Source: Aequorivita sp. CIP111184 (GTDB lineage: Bacteria; Bacteroidota; Bacteroidia; Flavobacteriales; Flavobacteriaceae). From it: a DNA stretch of 64,000 nucleotides. How positions within the stretch are numbered: position 1 is the stretch's first letter; the number at the start of each line of letters is the position of its first letter. The notes below the pieces were generated by a model that ran no database searches, had not been told where the DNA came from, and saw only the letters and a list, made by a program, of their open reading frames with translations. The DNA is taken from positions 1-64,000 of the forward strand of contig NZ_UEFQ01000028.1 in the NCBI RefSeq assembly GCF_900489465.1. The letters run 5' to 3'. A program made the translations under genes and the position numbers. This document shows, in pieces, positions 39,598-48,937 of this stretch.

Positions 39598-40809
39598 ATG
39601 TCTGTTTTGAACGGGAAAAATATCTTGCTTGGCGTTACCGGCGGGATTGCCGCGTACAAAGCAGCTTTTTTGGTTAGGCTTTTAGTGAAAAAGGGAGCTA
39701 ATGTAAAAGTTGTAATGACGCCTTCTGCGAAGGAATTCGTTACACCGCTTACGCTTTCCACCCTTTCCAAAAACGAAGTATTTTCTTCTTTCACAAACGA
39801 AGAAAACGAGAATGCCCAATGGAACAACCATGTTGAGTTGTCTCTTTGGGCAGACTTATTTTTAGTGGCTCCCGCCACTGCAAACACGCTTTCAAAAATG
39901 GCCAATGGCACGTCTGACAATCTTTTGCTAGCTTGCTACCTCTCTGCTAAATGCCCAGTTTATTATGCGCCAGCAATGGATTTAGATATGTATAAACATC
40001 CAACAACGGCGGCGACTTTTGAGAAACTGAACAGCTTTGGAAATATCCAAATTCCAGCTGCTTTTGGCGAACTCGCCAGCGGTTTGATAGGACAGGGCAG
40101 AATGGCTGAGCCAGATGAAATAGTCTCTTTTTTAGAAAATGATATTCTGAAAAAACTTCCCCTTCGCGGTAAGAAATTTTTGATTACTGCTGGTCCAACA
40201 TACGAAGCAATTGACCCCGTTCGTTTCATTGGAAACCATTCCAGCGGGAAAATGGGTTTTGCCATTGCGGAAGCCGCAGCTATGTTAGGCGCTGAGGTTA
40301 TTTTAATATCAGGCCCGACTGCTTTAAAACTTGAGAACGATTTCGTTAAAATAATCCACGTTACTTCAGCCGCAGAAATGTATGAAGCTGCGCACGAATA
40401 TTTCGATCACACTGACATTGCTATTTTAAGCGCTGCGGTAGCTGATTATCGTCCTTCTGAAGTGGCTTCGGAAAAAATTAAAAAGAAAGACCAAGCGTTG
40501 ACACTTCAACTTACAAAAACCAAGGATATTCTTGCTTCACTCGGCGAAATAAAGAAAAAACAATTTTTGGTAGGCTTTGCGCTGGAAACGGAAAACGAGA
40601 AAGAAAACGCAAAATTGAAACTCAAAAAAAAGAATTTAGATTTAATTGTGTTAAATTCGCTTCGCGACAAAGGCGCAGGTTTTAAAACCGACACCAACAA
40701 AATTACTTTGATAACCAAAGACAATAAAGTGCTTCCTTTTACTGTTAAATCTAAAAAAGAAGTAGCAAAAGATATTTTAGAATATATTATAGAACATACA
40801 AATGCGTAA
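39598..40809 (+). CDS. coaBC: bifunctional phosphopantothenoylcysteine decarboxylase/phosphopantothenate-cysteine ligase
   Basis: Two consecutive steps of coenzyme A synthesis; 403 aa. The N-terminal CoaC flavoprotein domain has GVTGGIAAYKAA, a conserved His in NNHVELS and the PAMDLDMYKHP substrate motif. The C-terminal CoaB domain has ITAGPTYEAIDPVRFIGN, SSGKMGFAIAEAA and SAAVADYRPSE. It overlaps the next gene by 8 bp. coaE, the last CoA step, lies at 54359. Confidence 0.97.
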   Translation: MSVLNGKNILLGVTGGIAAYKAAFLVRLLVKKGANVKVVMTPSAKEFVTPLTLSTLSKNEVFSSFTNEENENAQWNNHVELSLWADLFLVAPATANTLSKMANGTSDNLLLACYLSAKCPVYYAPAMDLDMYKHPTTAATFEKLNSFGNIQIPAAFGELASGLIGQGRMAEPDEIVSFLENDILKKLPLRGKKFLITAGPTYEAIDPVRFIGNHSSGKMGFAIAEAAAMLGAEVILISGPTALKLENDFVKIIHVTSAAEMYEAAHEYFDHTDIAILSAAVADYRPSEVASEKIKKKDQALTLQLTKTKDILASLGEIKKKQFLVGFALETENEKENAKLKLKKKNLDLIVLNSLRDKGAGFKTDTNKITLITKDNKVLPFTVKSKKEVAKDILEYIIEHTNA

Positions 40810-41692
40810 AATTTTACTTTTCTTATTATGTACTATTGCTGTGTTTTCAGCAGAGGCCCAAGAACTTAACTGTACGGTAAACATTGACGCTGAACAAACC
40901 GGACAGCCTAATTTACAAATATTTCGAACCCTCGAAACCCAATTATTGGAATTTGTAAACAACACAAAATGGACCGATAAGGAATACAAAAACCAAGAAC
41001 GAATAGATTGTAATATGACTTTGGTGATAAGCCAATATGATGGAGATACTTTTAACGCCACATTGCAAATTCAATCGTCAAGACCTGTTTTTGACTCTAC
41101 TTATGACAGCCCTGTTTACAATTATTACGATAAGCAGGTAAACTTTACGTATAAGGAATATGAACCGTTAAATTTCAATATGAATAGTTTTGGTTCAAAC
41201 CTTGTTTCTGTAATTGCATTTCACGTATATACAGTTTTAGGTTTGGATGCAGATACTTACACGCCAAATGGAGGCGAGCAATATTTTGAAATTGCAAAAC
41301 AAATAACTAATACAGCGGCTTCAAGTCCATTTACTGGATGGAAAGCAAACGATGGAACACAGTCTAGGTTTCGTTATAACGATGCGTTGCTTTCTACAGT
41401 TTATAAAGAATTTCATGAAGCGATGTACCAATACCACCGCCAAGGCTTAGATGTTATGTCTACAAACCCAAAAGATGCAAAACAGAAAATTGCCGAAGCA
41501 ATCAACAAATTGAAAGGCATTAATGACAGGCGTCCAAACTCCTTTTTAGTTCGCACCTTTTTTGATGCAAAAAGTGATGAAATACAAGCTATTTTCAGTG
41601 GAGGACCTCAAGTAGATATCACCAAGTTAGTTGAAAACCTTAACAGAATGGCACCTACTAAGCAAAGCAACTGGGCTGAGATAAAGTTTTAA
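40802..41692 (+). CDS. porD: DUF4835 family protein (PorD-like T9SS component)
   Basis: Exported protein of 296 aa with a signal peptide ending near AEAQ. The body starts ELNCTVNIDAEQ and matches the DUF4835 family, which current nomenclature calls type IX secretion system protein PorD. It carries no T9SS tail itself and is presumably periplasmic or outer-membrane associated. It overlaps coaBC by 8 bp. The T9SS assignment rests on family naming, and the mechanism is not known from sequence. Confidence 0.8.
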   Translation: MRKILLFLLCTIAVFSAEAQELNCTVNIDAEQTGQPNLQIFRTLETQLLEFVNNTKWTDKEYKNQERIDCNMTLVISQYDGDTFNATLQIQSSRPVFDSTYDSPVYNYYDKQVNFTYKEYEPLNFNMNSFGSNLVSVIAFHVYTVLGLDADTYTPNGGEQYFEIAKQITNTAASSPFTGWKANDGTQSRFRYNDALLSTVYKEFHEAMYQYHRQGLDVMSTNPKDAKQKIAEAINKLKGINDRRPNSFLVRTFFDAKSDEIQAIFSGGPQVDITKLVENLNRMAPTKQSNWAEIKF

Positions 41693-41797
41693 AACTTAAA
41701 AAGAAATCACGGTCTTTTTAATTATTGCTTTTCGTTTAAACCTAATGGCTTTAATATAACATCTTTTCATTAATTTTAAGTTCCAAAACCCAATTTA

Positions 41798-43450
41798 GTG
41801 ATAACAACACTTGCCATAAAAAACTATGCGCTTATTGAAGATATTCGTGTGGAGTTTAATGAAGGTTTAACAATTATTACTGGCGAAACTGGTGCAGGAA
41901 AGTCAATAATTCTTGGGGCATTGGCACTTTTACTGGGAAAAAGGGCAGATTTAAGTAGTGTAAAAGACGCTTCCAAAAAATGCGTTGTTGAAGGGCATTT
42001 CTCCATTAATAATTATGGGCTTCAAAACCTTTTTGAAGAGAACGATTTGGATTATGAACCACAAACAATCATACGTCGTGAAATTCTACCAGGGGGCAAA
42101 TCCCGAGCTTTTGTGAATGATACGCCCGTTGCTTTGTCACAGCTTCAAGCACTGGCGCCTTACTTAATTGATGTTCACAGTCAGCACGAAACTCTTGAAG
42201 TGGTTTCGGAAAGTTTTCAAATGGAAGTGATTGATGCGTTAGCGGGCAATAGCTCACTTCTGAAATCATATAAAATACAGTTTGAGGAATTAAAAAAAAT
42301 TTCAGAAGAACTCTCCGCTTTAAAACTTCAAAAGGAAAGTGCCTCGAAAGAATTGGATTATAACACTTTTCTTTATAACGAACTTCAGCAGGCAAATTTA
42401 AAAAAACTGAACCAACAAGAACTTGAAGAAACCTTTGAAACACTTGACAATGCCGAGGTAATTCAAGAAGCACTTGCAAATGTTAATCAACTTTTGGAAG
42501 AAGAAAAGCTGGGCGCTTTAGAAACTGCAAAGGAAGCCCGAACTGTCTTGGGGCGCATTAAAGAATTTTCAAAAACAGTTGAAGATTTTTGGCAGCGTTT
42601 AAATAGTGTTATTATTGAATTGGAAGATATTGCAATTGAAGTTAATAATTCCGCAGAAAAAATTGAGGCCGATCCTGAAATGCTTTTTCAGGTAAATGAA
42701 AAATTACAAACACTGTACAAGCTGCAGCAGAAACACACTGTTTCTTCTGTTTTAGAATTAATTGAAATAGAGGAGCGGCTTGAAGATAAAGTGAATACCA
42801 CTTTAGGTCTGGACGGCCAAATTGAAAATCTGGAAAAACAAAAAAGTATCGTGCGGGAAACAGCGTTGAAAACAGCCGCGCAGCTTCACAATAAAAGAGA
42901 AGAAGCAATTCCGGTTCTTAAAAAGAAGCTTGAGGAGACACTCTTTCCTTTAGGTTTGCCCAATGCAAGATTTCAGTTTGAGCTTATCGCTTCCGAAGAT
43001 TTTAAAACCAATGGAACCGATGCGCTGCAATTATTGTTCACGGCAAACAAAGGATTGGCTTTTGGGCCATTAAAAAAAGTTGCTTCTGGGGGTGAAATGA
43101 GTCGGATAATGCTCGCTATAAAAGCTGTTTTGGCTGAATATAAAAAACTGCCAACCATTGTTTTTGATGAAATAGACACAGGGGTTTCAGGTGAAGTTGC
43201 AAACAAAATGGCTGATATTATGTATAGAATGAGCAAAAAAATGCAGCTGTTGAGCATTACCCATTTACCGCAAATTGCTGCTAAAGGCGACCATCACATA
43301 AAAGTTTACAAAGAAGATAAAAACAACGTTACGGCGACCCACTTAAAAATTTTAAACAAAGATGAGCGCATTGTTGAAATAGCGCAAATGCTGGGAGGCA
43401 AAAATGTTTCCGAAGCAGCAATAGCAAATGCAAAAGAATTATTGAATTAA
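41798..43450 (+). CDS. recN: DNA repair protein RecN
   Basis: SMC-like ATPase for double-strand break repair; 550 aa. The N-terminal Walker A is GETGAGKS (about residues 29-36), a long coiled coil spans ~160-370, and the C-terminal half has the ABC signature VASGGEMSRIMLAIKA and Walker B IVFDEIDTGVSG. The start codon is GTG, giving MITTLAIKNYALIED as in related RecN; there is no nearby ATG. It is 105 bp after the porD-like gene. Confidence 0.96.
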   Translation: MITTLAIKNYALIEDIRVEFNEGLTIITGETGAGKSIILGALALLLGKRADLSSVKDASKKCVVEGHFSINNYGLQNLFEENDLDYEPQTIIRREILPGGKSRAFVNDTPVALSQLQALAPYLIDVHSQHETLEVVSESFQMEVIDALAGNSSLLKSYKIQFEELKKISEELSALKLQKESASKELDYNTFLYNELQQANLKKLNQQELEETFETLDNAEVIQEALANVNQLLEEEKLGALETAKEARTVLGRIKEFSKTVEDFWQRLNSVIIELEDIAIEVNNSAEKIEADPEMLFQVNEKLQTLYKLQQKHTVSSVLELIEIEERLEDKVNTTLGLDGQIENLEKQKSIVRETALKTAAQLHNKREEAIPVLKKKLEETLFPLGLPNARFQFELIASEDFKTNGTDALQLLFTANKGLAFGPLKKVASGGEMSRIMLAIKAVLAEYKKLPTIVFDEIDTGVSGEVANKMADIMYRMSKKMQLLSITHLPQIAAKGDHHIKVYKEDKNNVTATHLKILNKDERIVEIAQMLGGKNVSEAAIANAKELLN

Positions 43451-43514
43451 AATGTATCTTTACTTCTTATATTTAAGACATAAAAAAAACTATTCAACGA
43501 AAAAAAACTAAAAC

Positions 43515-44333
43515 ATGTCATATAATTTACTGAAAGGAAAACGGGGAATCATTTTTGGGGCATTGGATGCAAATTCCATTGCCTGGAAAACCGCAGAGCG
43601 CATTCACGAAGAAGGCGGGAAATTTGTACTGACCAATGCGCCTATTGCTTTAAGAATGGGACAAATAAAAGAACTGGCAGAAAAGACCAATTCTGAAGTT
43701 GTTCCTGCCGATGCAACTAGTGTTGAAGATCTTGAAAACTTAGTTGCAAAAGCAACTGAGATTTTGGGAGGAAAACTGGATTTTGTACTGCACTCTATAG
43801 GTATGTCCGTAAATGTTCGCAAGGGAAATCACTACACCAACCAGAATTATGATTTTACACATAAAGGTTGGGATATTTCTGCGGGCTCTTTTCACAAAAC
43901 GATGCAAGTTCTTTATCAAAAAGATGCCATGAACGAGTGGGGGAGTATCATAGCACTAACGTATATGGCTTCTCAGCGCGTTTTCCCAGATTATAACGAT
44001 ATGGCGGACAACAAGGCATATTTGGAAAGCATTGCGCGTAGTTTTGGATATTTCTTTGGAAGAGATAAAAAGGTTCGGGTGAATACTATTTCACAATCGC
44101 CAACGCCAACTACAGCTGGACAAGGTGTTAAGGGCTTTGATGGCTTTATTAGTTACGCAGATAAAATGTCACCGTTAGGAAACGCTACCGCATTGGATTG
44201 TGCAAATTATACCATTGCAATGTTTAGTGATTTGACTAAGCGTGTAACACTACAAAATTTATATAATGATGGAGGTTTTTCTAATATGGGAGTGAGCGAT
44301 GCAGTTATGAAAGACTTTGTGGACGGGAACTAA
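43515..44333 (+). CDS. fabI: enoyl-[acyl-carrier-protein] reductase (NADH)
   Basis: Last step of each fatty-acid elongation cycle; 272-aa SDR enzyme. The N-terminus LLKGKRGIIFGALDANSIAW is the FabI-type cofactor motif. The catalytic Tyr-x6-Lys is in YNDMADNKAYLESIARS, and LHSIGMS is the FabI-type active-site strand. It is followed by a strong terminator. Confidence 0.96.
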   Translation: MSYNLLKGKRGIIFGALDANSIAWKTAERIHEEGGKFVLTNAPIALRMGQIKELAEKTNSEVVPADATSVEDLENLVAKATEILGGKLDFVLHSIGMSVNVRKGNHYTNQNYDFTHKGWDISAGSFHKTMQVLYQKDAMNEWGSIIALTYMASQRVFPDYNDMADNKAYLESIARSFGYFFGRDKKVRVNTISQSPTPTTAGQGVKGFDGFISYADKMSPLGNATALDCANYTIAMFSDLTKRVTLQNLYNDGGFSNMGVSDAVMKDFVDGN

Positions 44334-44359
44334 ATTTCCGGGTATATTGAAACTCTTTA

Positions 44360-44393
44360 AATCCTGTCCATTTTTTGGACAGGATTTTTTTTT
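44360..44393 (+). terminator. intrinsic terminator of fabI
   Basis: AATCCTGTCCA (44360-44370) pairs perfectly with TGGACAGGATT (44376-44386), loop five T, followed by a long T run. Confidence 0.92.
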
Positions 44394-44422
44394 GAAATTC
44401 GCGAAGTAGTTGTTGATAATGT

Positions 44423-44452
44423 TTGGTGTTAACGTTTTTTTAAATACTTTTA
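44423..44452 (+). promoter_or_regulatory. promoter of first giant T9SS protein (TTG-N19-TACTTTTA)
   Basis: TTG (44423-44425) and TACTTTTA (44445-44452) are 19 nt apart; only the last base of the -7 element deviates. The following leader contains TTAACTAAAATTTATCAAAT, similar to that of the paralogue at 48938. Confidence 0.55.
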
Positions 44453-44481
44453 GGGGATTATTAACTAAAATTTATCAAATT

Positions 44482-47400
44482 ATGAGAAGAAGTACTATTA
44501 TTGGGTGTTTCGTCGGTTTGCTCGCGCTAACGATGAATGCTCAAGTTACTCAACCTTCTACTTCGCGATCCGATACGAGGACGACTGTAGAGAATCAGAA
44601 AAAACCTGCAGCTTCCGTTCAGGAATTGCTGGTAAGGTATCAAAACGTGGGAAGCAAGCCGGGTGCTGTTTCTGAATATTTTACCATAGAGGAGCAGCAA
44701 ATGTTGCTTTCATATTTCAGTAACCAGAAATCTGCTAATGCTGCACATACTATTAAGGGCGTTAGTACAAATAACTCTGCCGTAGCTAAAGAACTTGTTG
44801 TTTCAGATTCACAGCGCGCAGCTTTCAAAAACCCATACACTCCTTTATTTGTAGCTTCCGATGTTAAGGATAATTCTGCAGAAGCAAAAGGAATAGTAGT
44901 TTCTGCGGAAAATAGAGCTGCCATATACCAACAAACACAGCCATTATTTATAGCTCCTGTTGCTGTTACTGCAGAAGATGAAGCTGAAATTTTAGCTGCT
45001 GCACAAAGAAGCGCTAATACAGATATTGAGAACATTACTGTAACTCGCAGCAGAACGATACTTTCTGATATTATTCCTACTGCAGGTGCTATAGAAACAT
45101 TTACTCCAGCAGTTGGAGATAACTTCTTCGATCCAGGAGGACCAGGAGGGAGCAGTACAGGCGGTACGCCAGGTAACTACCCAAACTGTGGTTGCGACAC
45201 TGTTACCACCCTTGATGGTGCTACGGAAGTTGATTTTCAATTTTTTAGTGTCTTTGCAACTTTCGATTACTTAAGAATTTATGATGGTGCAGATACATCG
45301 GGAACTGTTTTGTATGATAATAGTTCTACTGGTGCAAATAGTGGAGATATAACCCTTGCCGATATGATAGGTTCTAATGGTTCATCCACTTTTACAGGTA
45401 CCTCAGGCAGTCTTACGTTTTTCTTCCATTCTTCAACTGTTGTTGATTACGGTGGATGGGATGCAGAGATAACCGCGGTTTCAGGTGGTGGTGGTGGAAC
45501 TGTTTGTTCGCAAAGCCATCCATTTGGAGCAGTTGCTGCAGGTGCATCTGGATCTTCTGTTGATTCAACATTTAAAACTGCTGCAGATCTTGTAGTAGCA
45601 GCAGGTGAGGATTTTACATTGGATACTATTGAAGTTCCTTTTCTAACATTCGCACCACTTGATCCTCCAACAACAGCAAACATCGTATATTACGAAAATG
45701 CTGGTGGATTACCAGGCGCTATTATAGGCAGTGAAACTGTGGTTCCGACCATTTTGAGTTCAGGCCCTTGGGCAAACCCTGCGGCTTTTCAGTTTTTGAC
45801 CAGTTTGGCAGTTACTCCATTTACTTTTACCGGTGATGCGTCTGTTGACAAAACATATTGGGTAGAGATAAGTATGGGAACGGCTACTAATCAAGCAACT
45901 GTTTTTTGGGAATACACAAATGACATTCCTGTAGAAGGTGAGCCATATGCTAAATTTGATTCTACTATAGGCACTTGGGCTATAGACGATCCAACACAAG
46001 AAGTGGTTTACGACTTTAGCGGTAACTGCGAGCCGATGAGTGGCGGTGGAGTAGCATGTTCTCAGGATCATCCATTTGGAGCTGCTGCTGCAGGTGCATC
46101 TGGATCTTCTGTTGATTCAACATTTAAAACTGCTGCAGATCTTGTAGTGGTAGCTGGTGAGGATTTCACATTGGATACTATTGAGGTTCCTTTTCTAACA
46201 TTCGCACCACTAGATCCTCCAACAACAGCAAACATCGTATATTACGAAAATGCTGGTGGATTACCAGGCGCTATTATAGGCAGTGAAACTGTGGTTCCGA
46301 CCATTTTGAGTTCAGGCCCTTGGGCAAACCCTGCGGCTTTTCAATTTTTGACCAGTTTGGCAGTTACTCCATTTACTTTTGCCGGTGATGCGTCTGTTGA
46401 CAAAACATATTGGGTAGAGATAAGTATGGGAACGGCTACTAATCAAGCAACTGTTTTCTGGGAATACACAAATGACATTCCTGTAGAAGGTGAGCCATAT
46501 GCTAAATTTGATTCTACCATAGGCACTTGGGCTATAGACGATCCTATACAGGAAGTTGTTTATACTTTTAGTGGTCAATGTGACCCAATGGGGGGTGGTG
46601 GTCCTGGACCGCTTACTACTGTATATGGTATTAACAATGCAAATCAAGACCTTATAGGTTTTGGAGTAACAACTCCAGGAACAACTGAGGTTTTTGGAAC
46701 TTCACCTATTACAGATCCTGCTCTTTTTGAAAATGCCGGTGCAATTGATCCTGCAAATCCAACTACTGGTTATGCATTAGATAATGGCGGTAATTTTTAT
46801 TCTTTTGATGTTACCACAGGTTTTTATACTTCATTAGGAAGTATTCCTGGTGACTGGGTAGGTATGGAATTTGATCGTAGCAGTGGAATACTTTATGCTA
46901 TTGCGGGCGCAGACCTTTATACCATAGATCCAGTGGCAGTTACTGCCACATTGGTAGGTGCTACTGGTATTAATCCAGCTGATCTTCCAATTGCATTGGC
47001 CATTGATGGTGCTGGTGTAGGATATACCTATGAGATAGTGACGGACAATCTATATTCAATAGATCTTGCCACTGGTACAGCAACACTTATTGGCAATATT
47101 GGTTTTGACGCTAATTTTGGTCAAGGTATGTGTTATGATCCAACGACAGATATGGTTTACATGTCAGCTTTCAACGGTGGTTCATTTGCTGCTGAATGGC
47201 GATCTGTAGATCTTTCAACTGGAACAACTAGTTTAATAGGTCCAATTGTAACTCCTGCCGCAACTACTCAAGTTGCTTGGGCTTCAATAGGAGAAACTTT
47301 ACCTCCTCCAGCATGTCCAGAACCAACAAACTTAATGGTTACAAACATTGGTGCAACTTCTGCAGATCTTTCTTGGGATGCAGAACCAAATGCAAGCAGT

Positions 47401-48621
47401 GGATATATCTGGTATGTTTTTGATCAAGGAGCAAACCCAACAACTGATACCCCAGTTGCAACTGGAACTACAGCAGCGGGTGTAACTACTGCAACAGCTT
47501 CAGGTTTAGGCGGTGGCTTCAATTATGACTTTTATGTGGTTGCAGATTGTAATACAGATGGACTAAGTCAATATGCTGGACCAATAACATTTGCTACCCC
47601 ACCAGCTTGTGGAGGTAAATTTTATGATACTGGCGGACCAGGCGGAGACTATCAAAACGATGAAAACGTTACAACCACGATTAATCCAGCTAATGCGGGC
47701 GAACAGGTTACAGTTACCTTTACCGCTTTTGATGTAGAATCATCTTGGGATGCACTTTATGTATATGACGGTCCGGATGCTAGTTTCCCAATTATTTCTA
47801 GTGGTAATCCAGCTACAAATAGTGGATTCCCTGCAGGAGGTTATTACGGAACCACCATACCTGGACCATTTGTTTCTTCGGATCCAAGCGGAGCGCTTAC
47901 TTTCGTATTTAGAAGTGACTCTTCTGTGCCACGTACAGGATGGGAAGCAGATGTTACTTGTGCGCTATCACCTCCACCGAACGATTTGATAGTGAATTCA
48001 ATTGACGTTGATGAGATAGGGTTCCCTTATACTGACCCTGCAGTACATATGCCTGCTGCAACTCTTGAAGGCGGCAATCCTGTGAATTGTGATCTTACTG
48101 GCGCCAACGGTGTTTGGTACAACTTTGTATCTGCCGGAAACGGTACTGCAAATGCGATGATCGTTACTCCTGGCGGAGCTAGCTCAGTAACGTTCTATAC
48201 CGCTCCTAACGAGAATGCGGTTGAGACCGACCTTACCCTTGTTCCACAACAGACCAACCAGTGTCTACCAGGAACTTCAGCATCGATCTTTACCCTTGCC
48301 GGTCAAGCGTACTATGTATTCGTGCTTAACAGTGGTGCGGTTACCGACATCATGATTGACGGAACGAACTTAAGTACTTCGGACAACAGTATAGCTGGTT
48401 TCAGTTATTACCCGAATCCAACCACTGAGGTTCTTAACTTGAGCAGTGTTGACAACATCGAGCGCGTATCCATCTACAACCTTTTAGGTCAGATGGTTAT
48501 TGACAGCCGCGTTGATGCCACCACATCTCAAATGGATGTTTCTGCACTTAGTACAGGCACCTATTTGATGAAGGTTACCGTTAATGGACAGGTAGGTACT
48601 TATAAGTTGGTGAAGGACTAA
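44482..48621 (+). CDS. giant secreted multidomain protein with T9SS sorting tail
   Basis: Exported protein of 1379 aa, probably cell-surface adhesion or matrix. Order: signal peptide (to ~20, TMNAQ), low-complexity region, CUB-like domain (~214-333, FDPGGPGGSSTGG, YLRIYDG), two almost identical 184-residue units (342-525 and 526-707, starting CSQ-HPFGA), a beta-propeller-like region (~708-940), fibronectin type III (~943-1040), a second CUB-like domain (~1042-1163), a ~130-residue module also present in the gene at 48938, and a Por_Secre_tail (~1302-1379, FSYYPNPTTEVLNL). The ATG at 44482 follows a promoter; a reading from 44410 begins with TTG upstream of that promoter. The ligand is unknown. 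Confidence 0.88.
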   Translation: MRRSTIIGCFVGLLALTMNAQVTQPSTSRSDTRTTVENQKKPAASVQELLVRYQNVGSKPGAVSEYFTIEEQQMLLSYFSNQKSANAAHTIKGVSTNNSAVAKELVVSDSQRAAFKNPYTPLFVASDVKDNSAEAKGIVVSAENRAAIYQQTQPLFIAPVAVTAEDEAEILAAAQRSANTDIENITVTRSRTILSDIIPTAGAIETFTPAVGDNFFDPGGPGGSSTGGTPGNYPNCGCDTVTTLDGATEVDFQFFSVFATFDYLRIYDGADTSGTVLYDNSSTGANSGDITLADMIGSNGSSTFTGTSGSLTFFFHSSTVVDYGGWDAEITAVSGGGGGTVCSQSHPFGAVAAGASGSSVDSTFKTAADLVVAAGEDFTLDTIEVPFLTFAPLDPPTTANIVYYENAGGLPGAIIGSETVVPTILSSGPWANPAAFQFLTSLAVTPFTFTGDASVDKTYWVEISMGTATNQATVFWEYTNDIPVEGEPYAKFDSTIGTWAIDDPTQEVVYDFSGNCEPMSGGGVACSQDHPFGAAAAGASGSSVDSTFKTAADLVVVAGEDFTLDTIEVPFLTFAPLDPPTTANIVYYENAGGLPGAIIGSETVVPTILSSGPWANPAAFQFLTSLAVTPFTFAGDASVDKTYWVEISMGTATNQATVFWEYTNDIPVEGEPYAKFDSTIGTWAIDDPIQEVVYTFSGQCDPMGGGGPGPLTTVYGINNANQDLIGFGVTTPGTTEVFGTSPITDPALFENAGAIDPANPTTGYALDNGGNFYSFDVTTGFYTSLGSIPGDWVGMEFDRSSGILYAIAGADLYTIDPVAVTATLVGATGINPADLPIALAIDGAGVGYTYEIVTDNLYSIDLATGTATLIGNIGFDANFGQGMCYDPTTDMVYMSAFNGGSFAAEWRSVDLSTGTTSLIGPIVTPAATTQVAWASIGETLPPPACPEPTNLMVTNIGATSADLSWDAEPNASSGYIWYVFDQGANPTTDTPVATGTTAAGVTTATASGLGGGFNYDFYVVADCNTDGLSQYAGPITFATPPACGGKFYDTGGPGGDYQNDENVTTTINPANAGEQVTVTFTAFDVESSWDALYVYDGPDASFPIISSGNPATNSGFPAGGYYGTTIPGPFVSSDPSGALTFVFRSDSSVPRTGWEADVTCALSPPPNDLIVNSIDVDEIGFPYTDPAVHMPAATLEGGNPVNCDLTGANGVWYNFVSAGNGTANAMIVTPGGASSVTFYTAPNENAVETDLTLVPQQTNQCLPGTSASIFTLAGQAYYVFVLNSGAVTDIMIDGTNLSTSDNSIAGFSYYPNPTTEVLNLSSVDNIERVSIYNLLGQMVIDSRVDATTSQMDVSALSTGTYLMKVTVNGQVGTYKLVKD
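45505..46602 (+). repeat. tandem 552-bp internal duplication
   Basis: Two in-frame units, 45505-46056 and 46057 to about 46602, are nearly identical at the DNA level; most of the differences lie at the unit ends. The offset of 552 bp equals 184 codons. The conservation even at silent sites points to recent duplication or gene conversion. Confidence 0.93.
48079..48359 (+). repeat. near-identical block shared with 51662-51942
   Basis: By eye only about four mismatches separate this ~280-bp block from its copy 3583 bp downstream in the next gene. Similarity continues at a lower level through the T9SS tail. Confidence 0.9.
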
Positions 48622-48649
48622 TTCCTAAAAACCTTTTTAATAATACCCA

Positions 48650-48679
48650 GCCACCCGCCAAAAGCGGGTGGCTTTTTTT
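48650..48679 (+). terminator. intrinsic terminator after first giant T9SS gene
   Basis: GCCACCCGC (48650-48658) pairs with GCGGGTGGC (48664-48672), then seven T. Confidence 0.92.
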
Positions 48680-48937
48680 ATGGTTTATTAAAATTTATAG
48701 TAACTATATGATTTTTTAAATTGAATTATGGGTAGCGAGAGATTATTCTAAATAAAATTTAATTGATCATATTTAAAAAAAAATAGATATTGTTTTTTTT
48801 CCTGAAAATCTTACTAGTTGTTAATTTAATAGAGTATCCCTAATGTGTTGAAATTCTTATTGATAAAAGCTTTGATATTCGGTTTTTTTGGAATAGTTTT
48901 AATTCTTTAAACCAAATACTAACTAAATTATTTAATT
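48680..48937. other. AT-rich intergenic region between giant T9SS genes
   Basis: No coding potential is seen. It holds poly-A and poly-T runs, and near its end the promoter and 5' leader for the downstream gene, including ACTAACTAAATTATTTAATT just before the ATG. Confidence 0.6.
48872..48901 (+). promoter_or_regulatory. promoter of second giant T9SS protein (TTG-N19-TAGTTTTA)
   Basis: TTG (48872-48874) and TAGTTTTA (48894-48901) are 19 nt apart, the same spacing and same terminal A deviation as the promoter at 44423. Confidence 0.5.

Noticed and set aside
44410-44481. Longer N-terminus for the first giant T9SS protein
   Set aside because: It starts with TTG upstream of the predicted promoter and would bury the signal peptide.
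45760-46647. Two similar ~105-residue minus-strand ORFs within the giant T9SS gene
   Set aside because: They are antisense shadows of the 552-bp duplication, which explains why they look alike; they are not independent genes.
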